Source of the DNA: Podila epigama
Taxonomy: Eukaryota; Mortierellomycota; Mortierellomycetes; Mortierellales; Mortierellaceae
Length of the DNA stretch: 15,868 nucleotides
Reading direction: 5' to 3'
Assembly (NCBI GenBank): GCA_015679605.1
Contig: JAAAVE010000312.1
Coordinates: 7,228 to 23,095, forward strand
This document shows, in pieces, positions 1 to 8,028 of this stretch. The notes below the pieces were generated by a model. The model searched no databases. It worked only from the letters and a program-made list of their open reading frames with translations, and had not been told where the DNA came from. Each line of letters starts with the position of its first letter. Position 1 is the first letter of the stretch. The translations under genes were made by a program, and so were the position numbers.

Positions 1-213
1 TCAATAAAAAAAAAAAAAAAAAGATATATTGGTAGCTCGATACAAATAAATTACACGAGTCCATAATATACAACTCCTTCGACCTCTTTTATTCATAATT
101 GGTGCGCAAGAATAATTCAATAGAAAAGGACAAAAGGTGAACAAGAGTGATTTATTGTGTTACTTGGTGAGGAACTATTCTAGTGGGTTTATATATAATT
201 TGAAAAGTTTTTG
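1..213. other. A/T-rich flank, no gene seen
   Basis: No convincing coding sequence lies here. The plus strand starts with AATAAA (positions 3-8) running straight into an A run that ends at 22. This could be the 3' end or poly(A) tail of something lying off the left edge, or a simple homopolymer. On the minus strand this is the region downstream of the decayed gene that ends at 214, and it reads as ordinary A/T-rich DNA. Confidence 0.5.
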
Positions 214-1414
214 TTACGGTGAGTCAATGGGAAACAGAAGAAGCAACAGCATCCATAGTGGCTGTGCATTCTTGTTGAGATCGACCTTTCGGGGAAGCCA
301 GGCGAGGTAGCTGTCGGACTGCGTGAGACCTCGCAAGTCTTGGTCTCGCAACAGGCACATGTGCCTCAATGCGATCTTGGCGTGCTCTCGCATCTGAATT
401 TTCATCTGCAGGGGCGCCACTTGGGGAGTCTCGGACAGGAACGTGCGAAGCAACATGCGCACATGTTCTTCACCATAGCTCTCGATCGCCTGTTTTAGTA
501 AGCGATCCTATTCGACAGGCGTGGTGTCGTTCTTGTTATTCAACCTCATGCATTGACGCTTGAGAAGAAACGACGAGGCTGACCTTGCCTGGTTCATGAC
601 GCGCATGCCCAGGCAAATCTGGAGCCTCTTGTACCGGTGGTGGCCTTCTTGGAACTCTGGCAGGTCATCCACAACTATCATTAGACGATGTGAAGATATG
701 AAGATCACATGAAGAGGAGTATCAGATGTGAACGAGATAGAATAAAAACTCAGTAAAGTAAAAATAATACAATTTAATCTTACTCTTTTTAAGGTCCACG
801 ACGAACCGTTGACCCTTTTTCTTTGTTGAGCCACGGATAACATTGGCCCTTCCATCCAGTTGCGGTAGGTCGCGAAAGGATAGCTGTAATCTTTGTGAAG
901 ATACAGCTTCTTGTATGTGGGCTTCTTGAACAGGAAGCCCTTGAAGAAGAGAAGGCTCTTTTCAGGCCAGACCTCGTATGGATGGGCATCCCCTGGGTCT
1001 GTGCTGCTACTTTGCTCATCTCGCACAGCATCAAGACCGGGGGTAACCAGGTGTTGCTTACCGTCTCTGTAGAGCCGATCACAGAATTCCTAATAGCAAA
1101 GAGCGCCATGGTGGAAGGTAGAAGAGAAAACAAGATTGACAAAAGTTTGGAAACGCTGGTTACTTTGATATGTAAAACATGGAACATAAAAGTGATCATC
1201 TCAATAACACTTACGGCCCACAGCTTGAGGTAGACACGGTAGCACGTTTGCGTGCTCATACTAGGGCGACGCAAGTCGTGCATTATTGCGTCTTTCGTTA
1301 CGTGTTCCTCCCGAGATTTTCGCCATGCAATGTCATCCTCTTTCAAGTCGCCATGAGAGTACCCATTGCCGCTATACACAAGGTATTCTAGCAGCTTGAA
1401 AAGGTTTTTGCTGG
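214..1414 (-). pseudogene. Decayed Ndc10/Crypton-type tyrosine-recombinase-like gene, partial
   Basis: Minus-strand coding signal is clear but the gene looks broken. One exon runs from about 1414 (after an AG preceded by a CACTAAC branch site at 1448-1454) to 1215, where the donor is GTAAGT. An intron spans 1214-1090, and a second exon starts at 1089 in the same phase. The spliced reading contains CYRVYLKLWA|EFCDRLYRDG, which resembles the helical core-binding domain of tyrosine recombinases. Further on are PYEVWPEKSLLFFKG, DDLPEFQEGHHRYKRLQI and ALRHMCLLRDQDLRGL...SDSYLAWLPRK; the last is like the region around the first catalytic arginine in Ndc10/Crypton proteins. Codons in the second exon favour C or G at the third base, which supports real coding history. 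Damage: an in-frame TAG at 508-510 separates two blocks in the same frame, the expected C-terminal catalytic part is missing after the stop at 214-216, and the A/T-rich piece 675-783 cannot be removed as an intron while keeping the downstream frame. The family assignment is from motif resemblance only. An alternative is a fast-evolving, unnamed fungal family. Confidence 0.42.
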
Positions 1415-1498
1415 CTATGGTTTTTTGGAAAGAGAATGTAGTACATTGTTAGTGTTGTGTTTTGGATATCTGACGCAAGTGTAAGAGGACCATCGCGA

Positions 1499-1536
1499 AT
1501 AAAAAAAATAAAAATAAAAATAAAAAAAAATAAAAA
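1499..1536. repeat. A-rich (AAAAAT)n-like low-complexity run
   Basis: The plus strand is almost entirely A with single T every five to nine bases. On the minus strand it is a T-rich tract lying between a possible donor (GTATAT near 1547) and the CACTAAC/AG acceptor at 1415-1454, so it may sit inside an old intron of the decayed gene. Confidence 0.7.
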
Positions 1537-1562
1537 GACATATATACCTTTAGACCTCCGGT

Positions 1563-1633
1563 GTCAATCGAGAATTGAAGGAGGTGTCTAACACCTCATT
1601 GTCTCTTCTATTGAGTCAATCGAGAATAGAAGA
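1563..1633. repeat. Cluster of short palindromes and an 18-nt direct repeat
   Basis: GTCAATCGAGAATTGAAG at 1563-1580 recurs with one mismatch at 1615-1632. Between the copies is a perfect 7-bp inverted repeat with a 3-nt loop (GAGGTGT-CTA-ACACCTC, 1581-1597). A second inverted repeat (TCTTCTATT at 1604-1612 with AATAGAAGA at 1625-1633, 12-nt spacer) overlaps the second copy. The function is unknown. It could be a mobile-element footprint or a chance local duplication. Confidence 0.6.
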
Positions 1634-1751
1634 ATCTATTATTCTGGCCCTGATCTGGTTTATCGTACAGATCACGATGAAGGAGCGATGGCTAAACGTA
1701 TTGGAAGGACGGCTAATGGAGGAACAGTGGTCAACATATGAAAATGCGATA

Positions 1752-1780
1752 CAACAACAACATCAACATCAACATCAAAG
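1752..1780. repeat. CAA/CAT trinucleotide run
   Basis: ACAACAACAACATCAACATCAACATCAA is a short imperfect trinucleotide microsatellite. It would encode Q/H repeats on the plus strand, but no supported gene uses it. Confidence 0.7.
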
Positions 1781-2103
1781 AATCACTAATACTCTTTGCA
1801 AATACATACCTATCCGCATGAGTTCATTGTCGTTTTCCACGTCGAGTTTCACGTCATCGCGTCTTTGGCTAACATGTCTGTGACATCGGCCTGAGTAGAT
1901 GTATAGGGTGTGCTGGATAAATATGTGTTGATGAGCGCGCGCCTCCCGCGACGCCCATCGACCACCTTGCTGGCTGTCCAAACGTCAACAAGATGTTTGT
2001 CTAGTTTAGATGACAAGTGCAGATCCAAATTTGCATTTGTCAGCTTCTTTGAAAGATATGGCCATTTGTACCTTGTTATAGTTATTTGATACATATTCTC
2101 CAT
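1775..2103 (-). pseudogene. Possible upstream remnant of the decayed minus-strand gene
   Basis: The minus strand is open from 2103 to 1849 with a coding-like stretch (HLVDVWTASKVVDGRRGRRA, then INTYLSSTPY and DMLAKDAMT) ending at a TGA. A second frame takes over at once (RRDDVKLDVENDNELMRI) and ends at a good donor, GTATGT, near 1812. The switch of frame at about 1855 looks like a small indel in an old exon. Orientation and spacing would make it the 5' part of the gene whose better-preserved exons lie at 214-1414. I do not recognise the family from this part, and the link between the two blocks is inference. Confidence 0.25.
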
Positions 2104-2229
2104 TCAAGATCAAGTTGCCTCACCTTGTGCGTATTAAGGATAATGATGAGGAACAAGAGTTGGCTACTTGTTCTTCTTTGGGGAGTGCTGCTCACTGTAG
2201 AGTCTTCAGGACGAGATGGTGGTGCGTGC

Positions 2230-2253
2230 GTGTGTGTGTGTGTGTGTGTGTGT
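2230..2253. repeat. (GT)n dinucleotide microsatellite
   Basis: About twelve uninterrupted GT units, followed by an imperfect TGTTGTGT tail. The run lies in the gene-poor interval. It translates as VCVCVC on the plus strand, which argues against the apparent plus-strand reading frame there. Confidence 0.85.
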
Positions 2254-2633
2254 TGTGTAGTTGGTCAAGTGGATGATATCTGGATCCACTCTCCACTGCA
2301 GCAAAATGGTCACCAACACCTACTCCCCTATAGAAAGGGAGCAAGCAATAATGCCCACCTTTTTTTTACAGCTGCAGCGTAGGTGATCTGATCTGTTGCA
2401 AAAAAGTGAAGGAATGATTTGAGATTGGAAATGTATTTTTTTTTTTCTATGGCATTGCTCTCATTCCGACACCATAGCATCCCTTTCTCCTACTATGTTT
2501 CCCCCTTCATGTCCACAAAAGTGCATGTACATTGAACGGGGGTGGGCAAGAATTCATGCAAACAAAAGTGCCTTCAGGAACACTTCCATTCCTCTCTCGG
2601 ATTCACAGTGGCCTGAAAGGGTGATGATTATGA

Positions 2634-4539
2634 CTAAGGACGAAGGCTAATATCGCATGTGAACCATTCGCCTGCGCCTTCTGAACTGCTTGCCTTGGCA
2701 TGGTCAAGATACATCATCCGGATCTCACTCAACGCGCGCTCTTCCACCTGGATCTGATAAAGACTCTTCTTGTGATGTCGTGCCTTCAACAGCATGTTCC
2801 TGTCACGCAGCTGCTGGTTCTGAATAAAAGCGAATGAAGATAACGACATCGGTGCTGTAACAAGTGCTTCGTTGTTCGTCGTCTTCATAGCCAAGGGACC
2901 AGCATTCCCATTTGTCGAGGACACCAGAGGACCATCCGCCCTATCAAGGGAGCTCCCAGAGAAGGACCCCTGACGCGTCTGAGCCATCGAGGATGAAGTG
3001 GACGTCGAGGTAGTCGATTCCAGTTTTTGGTACATTTGACTTTGGTGACGGGTGATCGCCCTCAGTGGCTCCGGTATCGCATCCAGTCGCCAAGGTGCCT
3101 CGAAAGTTGACCTTTCCGTGCCTTGCGGTCGCCTATATTTCATTCAAAAACATGGACAAACGCCGCGATGTCAGTATACGTGGCAACAACATTTGCACAA
3201 TCATACACAACCACCGTGACCAACATCACATCCAAAGGATACTGATACTTCTGATACTTACATGGTCTCTTTGACTGGCTTGGAGGTTGCAAACGCGGTT
3301 TTGGGTGCATCCGATGCCTGCGAGCGAAAATGGGCAAGCTCACTCATTTCGAGCAAACCTGGATTGCCACCAGCAAACGAGAGCAGACCAGCTGCAGCGT
3401 TATCTGTTGTGGCTAGACCATAGCTGTTTCGTCGAACCAGGTTTGGAGAGCTATCGACAGGGGAAGGCTTATTCCATACTGACACTACTGGAGCAGGGCT
3501 TTGGGGTTGCTCAGAAGCTGCCTGCTGTTGTTGTTGCAACAATTTTCTTCTATCCTTTTGTGACAACTTTGAAGCTTTGGGTACAACAGGAGAAGCTCCC
3601 GACGACTTGTTCATGCCAGCATGATGGTCATGCTGACTTGAGGGTTGTTGATGTTGTTGCTGTTGTTGCTCTTGCTCAAGAATCTCGCGCAAGGACGGCT
3701 TGCTTGTACTCGTCAAAGGTCGCTCATGATTCTCCCCTCCAAGTTCTTGAGAAGGGGGTTCAGAGTTCTCAGGTAATGTAACTTGACCCCAGTTGGACTT
3801 TCTCCGCGTCAGCGTTGGAATGTCGCGGGGTTCGGACGATGGCGTGGAAGACAACTTTGGCCACTCGCTCGATGAAGCTTCCACAAGCGGCGTAGAATCG
3901 GAGCGCGATATCGAGTGCGTATTCAAAGATGTCGATGTTGTAGGTGACGCATTAGACCGCGGCTGACTGGCAATTTGAGTTTGTACAACTGGCGTTTCTT
4001 GACTCGTCAAAGGAGCAGGAGGACCAGCAGATTGTGGGCCTGCTGTCGATGTGGATCCCCTGCTTATGCCTTTGGCTGCCAATAATTTCCGTCTTTGTCG
4101 ATAGTCCGCGTCCATTGTAAAGTCGTGACGGTAATAGTATCCTCGTTCTATATAGTCCCGAGGTCCTTCAAGAAGTACTCTCTTCCGTGCCGCCTCTACA
4201 GCCTCTTCATCTGGAAGATATCCTCCCGAACGCACAAATGAGGACTCTGCGAGCTGCTTTTGCTTCAAGGCGTCTTCAACCATCGATAATATATCATCAT
4301 CCACGCCTTTGAGCCACCTAGTAAAACATGAAAGAAGGACAGATATTGATTGAATACCCAAACTATGTAACGTCCAATGCTACCATGGATATATGTACTT
4401 ACTGCTGATCAAGTGCGGATTCAATGTTATGGCATAAATAATCAACACATGTCGTCTTGAGTGACTCGGCTCCTAATGCCAATGCAATCTCTAAAAAATT
4501 TACGACCGTCTTTGCGCGCACTAATGGACAAAGTTTTGA

Positions 4540-4575
<36 letters not shown>

Positions 4576-7500
4576 AAAAAAAAAAAAAAAAAGTTAGTCC
4601 AAATTTGTCGACAATGTGTAAGATGAGTTTGGCAGTTAGAAAGAGACTAGTACTACAGTCATACCTTGCATACCCAGGACATGCTCGCAGATATCCTTAA
4701 GCCGATCGATTAACCATTCGTCCGCGATCTGGAGCACATCGAGGACCACTTGAGTTAGGTCCATAATGTCTTCCCTCTCTAAGGATATCCAATGAGAGAG
4801 AGAAAAGAGAGAAAGAGCCATCAAAATGTGTGAGGCGCTCACTCCTGTCAGATCATGCTAGCTGAGCGATATACATAAAGATCCGTATTTTCCAAAACGC
4901 AAGACTTACCTGTCTCATCAAATAGCTCCGGGCCACAGTCTGTGTACATGTACTTTAGTACAAGTTTTACAGTTTCAATGTCCATGTGCTTCATATTGAC
5001 CTTCAGTATGTCAGAGTCATGGGCTAGGTTGACATCTGATGCGCCAGGCAAGACCTTACGCGGCGAACGATCCCGGATCCATTCATTTGTCCGAACAGTC
5101 ATTGCATAGAAGAAGGGTGAGCGATGACCAAGGATAACTTGGTGGGCATCTACAAACTGCTCATCCTTTAGCAAGAGTCGTACATCGTACATGGATTTGA
5201 AAGCGGGCCCATCCTCGAGCAGCTGACCAAGGTCGCGTGGAAGACTTGGGTTGCATGCATGTGTGAAGCTGTACTGGAGAGCAGCTTGGAGGGTTGGTAA
5301 ACCTAACTCCATCGCAAGATGGTATAACTCTTGACGAACCTTGAGCGCATGCGCCTTATGGGACTTTGGTAGGTCAAGAGCGTCCCAATACGGATCCATT
5401 CGGTCGCTGTACAGAAACTGGAGAAGGAGTACAGCTGTTTGGAATTCAACTTTCAGGTGGATCGTGTAAAGAATTCCACGCGTACAGTTGGGCATGGGTT
5501 CCACCACCGCCAACATTCCTACAACTGTCCTTGAGCGCGGAGAATCAACAAAGGCCCGTCTAAGAGCCATACTTCTCGAGGCAAGTATGATCCTATGCGC
5601 TCCCAAGCATCGCTTCCCTGCCTGAATCTCAACATCAAACAAATGACTTCCTGCCACAGAGTCCTCCTGGACGCAAGATTGCTTAACTGTCCGGTCAAGT
5701 AATGGAACAACATCAAAGTCCCAACTCTCCTCGAGGCTCATCCAGCCTTGTGTCCCGATCCTCCAGTAGTCCCTTTCAGCTTTCTTTTCCTCTTTTTCAC
5801 CATCATCCTCATCACTGTCACTCTCAGAATCGGCTTCGACCTCCTGGTCGCCCTTGTCGTTCATTTGGTAGAGATGATATTGTGAAAGCGATTGCTCAAA
5901 GTCAACACCCAAACGGCCCTTACGAATCGGTACAGCTGTCAGAGTTGATTCTGACCGAAGTGCAGCCCACGCCCCGCTTGGATTGGCTGATACTTGAACG
6001 ATTCTATCCAGATGTGGTACACTATCAACGAAGAGTGTAATAACGACAACAATAACAAAAAAAAAATTATGGCATGAATTAGATGCTTAGCTTGCAGCTC
6101 TAGTAGTACGGTCAAGCAATGAACAAAAATGATTGCGGGACTTACCGCTGCCATTTGACATTACGTCCATCAGCGTTTCCTTTGTTGGTCCCAAGAAAGA
6201 CATGCCCAACTTTTGTCAAGAGAATCAAAGATCCATTATGTCCTAGCGCGACATCAATGGCCTGGCTCTGTCCTCCTGCATTTGTCCAAACGCGGCGCAC
6301 TTTTGGCGGAGGTGGAATTGAAGTGTACTGGGTCCCGTGGGTAGCAGGGAGAGTCCCCAGTGTGATATTGGAGTCTACTTCGGGATAGCTCCAGAAAAAG
6401 ATATCGCCGGAGGAGGTCAGGGCAGTGAATTTGTTCTCGGAGCAAAATATCTTGCGGGTCGAGTTTCCATTTCGTGCGTGCACGGTACTGTCAGGGAAAA
6501 TGGACTCCATGTGTGGACATGGAGGATAGGTAATCTTGCTATATGCATACTTGTGGAACACATAGACGTCATGAGAGGACATGAGACAGGCCGTCGCCGA
6601 GTCTGACGCAGCTACCTGGAGGATCGAGCCCGAGGGCATCGATGCCACCTTACGAGGGATCACTTGACAATCACCCTTGCGCTCATATCCAAGTTGGCCG
6701 TAGTTGAAACCAAAAGTGAACAGCTCCGTAGATGTATGCACAACCGTGTGCCAGCGTGAGGCCGCTGCACCCACGATGGAAAGCTTTCCAATAGGAGCAA
6801 TGATCCTTTTGGGCTGAAGCTGTATTGGATCCTGACCATTTGCTGGGTTGTCGATGGCATATCCAAGTTGCCCATACTTGTTGTTACCCATTGTGAACAC
6901 TTCACCTCGTGCCGTCACAAGAACTGTATGGTCTCGTCCGAGGGCAATAGCCACTACAGTTCCTGAAATGCCAGGGACAGTTGCCGGGCGTAGCTGCATC
7001 TTTTTGTCCGAACCAAGCCGTCCACTAGACCCGAAGCCCCAGACCTTGGCACTCGATCCTTGCTCCAAAGTAGCGACTGCGGTATGAAATTTACTCATCG
7101 ATATTTGAGAGATGGTGGGTCTGGCGAGCTTGGCTTGCTGGAAAGTGAAGGTCCTGGTAGAATATGGAAACTTGACAAGCTCTGGCATCTTTCTGTCGTC
7201 ACCATCATTGTGTCCTAGACTGAGGTTGGAATTCGATCCCCAGGTATAAAGTGCGTCTCCTGGGCAAGGTCCAACCTCAAGACTGCGCGGGAGCGTCGAT
7301 AAGTAGACTTCCATAGCAGTTTTCCTTTCCTTGTCCTATGTTGTGCCCATGCAGATACAACTTGTCTGGTCAGCCTAAACAAACAAGGCAGGTTGATCCA
7401 TGGTACTTTTGTCGAGGTACTAAAAAAAAATAAGGCACTTGCCTCCACCAAAAGGTTGATATCCATGTGTTGAGCCAAAAGCTGTGCAACTCTCAGGTTT

Positions 7501-7789
7501 CCCATATATAGAGCACTATAATAGAATGAACGGATTCTTTTGTGAGATTATGCTACAAACCCGGGCGACAGAAGCTACAGATGAAATGAAAAAAAAGTAC
7601 ATACCGATGCAGGGCGGTCCATCCTGACTCGACGTCCTTAATATTGACATCAATCTTTGGGTGCGCAAGGAGAGCTTTCACCAAGGCAATGTCATTTCTG
7701 CTGGCAGCTAAATGAAGTTCTGTCGCTCCACTGTGATTCTTGCTGTTTACATTGTCGTTTTGCTCCCATGTCAAAGTTACCGAGGACAT
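2634..7789 (-). CDS. IBTK: IBTK-like ankyrin-RCC1-BTB-BTB protein, predicted CUL3 adaptor
   Basis: Eight exons, read downward: 7789-7605, 7515-7443, 7335-6146, 6021-4910, 4778-4665, 4520-4403, 4317-3262, 3132-2634. They sum to 4347 nt, so all splice phases close on a TAG and give 1448 residues (human IBTK is about 1350). Domains in order: ankyrin repeats at about 17-100 (ATELHLAASRND, TALHRALYMGN); RCC1 repeats clear at about 113-300 and weaker to about 475 (ALYTWGSN, NKYGQLGY, FNYGQLGY); an acidic patch at about 543-567; a first BTB at about 605-695 (LFDVEIQAG, GAHRIILASRS); a second BTB at about 759-850 (YDVRLLLKD, DAHQVILGHRSPFF); a short helical BACK-like region from exons 5-6; then a long Ser/Pro/Gln-rich disordered tail with glutamine runs, and a conserved-looking helical C-terminus (LKARHHKKSLYQIQVEERAL). 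This order is diagnostic of IBTK and fission-yeast Btb3, which bind Cullin-3 through BTB and present substrates for ubiquitylation. The ATG at 7789 has A at -3 and starts directly before the ankyrin repeats. The substrate cannot be told from sequence. Confidence 0.9.
4538..4592. repeat. (GAAA)n microsatellite plus poly(A), inside intron 5 of the IBTK-like gene
   Basis: About ten GAAA units (4538-4577) merge into an A run ending at 4592. On the coding (minus) strand this reads as poly(T) then (TTTC)n ending about 15 nt before the AG acceptor at 4522-4521, so it forms the polypyrimidine tract of the 144-nt intron 4664-4521, the longest in the gene. Confidence 0.85.
7336..7442 (-). other. GC-AG intron (intron 2 of the IBTK-like gene)
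   Basis: The only way to join the ankyrin exons in frame is GAG|GCAAGT at 7443/7442 to CATAG|GAC at 7336/7335. GCAAGT is the classic strong GC-type donor. The join gives INLLVE|DKERKTAMEVYL, a normal ankyrin helix-loop sequence, and leaves phase 0 on both sides. The nearest GT donors are either out of phase (GTGCCT at 7438) or weak and would delete conserved residues (GTGGAG at 7448). Confidence 0.75.
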
Positions 7790-8028
7790 TTTTTTTGAAG
7801 AAGAGATGCATTGAGCTTGGCTGTGCGTTTTTATGTCTGGGATTTCAAGCCTGGAAGGCTGCGGCAGACATCACGTGCCCAAAAACTGCGGCCAAAGAGT
7901 GCCACTGAAACGGTTAAAAAAAAAAAGTCCAAAAGCTCCCACCTCACACCTTTTTCACATTCCTTCCACTCTAACCACCCATCCCTCCATCAATCCTCCT
8001 CAGAATTTAAATCATCGCGCAACTAATC
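7790..8028. promoter_or_regulatory. Divergent promoter between the IBTK-like and Slh1/ASCC3 genes
   Basis: The start codons face away from each other across 239 bp, so both promoters and 5' untranslated regions must fit here. The helicase side has a long pyrimidine-rich tract (about 7928-8003) and a TTTAAAT box near 8006, typical of fungal core promoters. The IBTK side has a T/A run next to its ATG. A CACGTG palindrome lies near the middle. Transcription start sites cannot be placed from sequence alone. Confidence 0.75.
7872..7877. promoter_or_regulatory. CACGTG palindrome (E-box, bHLH-type site)
   Basis: TCACGTGCC contains the perfect palindrome bound by fungal bHLH factors of the Cbf1/Pho4/SREBP type. 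It lies 83 bp upstream of one ATG and 152 bp upstream of the other, a position from which it could serve both genes. The six-base match is exact; binding is inference. Confidence 0.4.

Larger units (their letters stand above)
1415..2633. other. Gene-poor, repeat-bearing interval
   Basis: No intact gene is supported over these 1.2 kb. The interval holds an A/T-rich run (1499-1536), small direct and inverted repeats (1563-1633), a CAA/CAT run (1752-1780), a possible decayed minus-strand coding block (1775-2103), a GT microsatellite (2230-2253) and A/T runs near 2440. The part next to 2633 should include the 3' untranslated region of the minus-strand IBTK-like gene, but I see no clear AATAAA on that strand close to the stop. 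Confidence 0.5.

Noticed and set aside
369-1391. Plus-strand frames across the decayed gene
   Set aside because: They are antisense shadows; codon bias, splice sites and motifs all favour the minus strand.
1575-1883. Plus-strand 102-codon frame with Q/H repeats
   Set aside because: The repeats come from a CAA/CAT microsatellite and the frame crosses the palindromes; no motif or codon signal supports it.
2086-2382. Plus-strand open frame with a signal-peptide-like stretch (SWLLVLLWGVLLTVES)
   Set aside because: It runs through the GT microsatellite (translated as VCVCVC), has no family motif, and lies in repeat-rich DNA; a chance frame is more likely than a secreted protein.
7438-7439. GT donor (GTGCCT) for IBTK-like intron 2
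   Set aside because: It leaves the exon in phase 1 while the acceptor at 7336 requires phase 0; the GC donor four bases upstream fits both phase and sequence.
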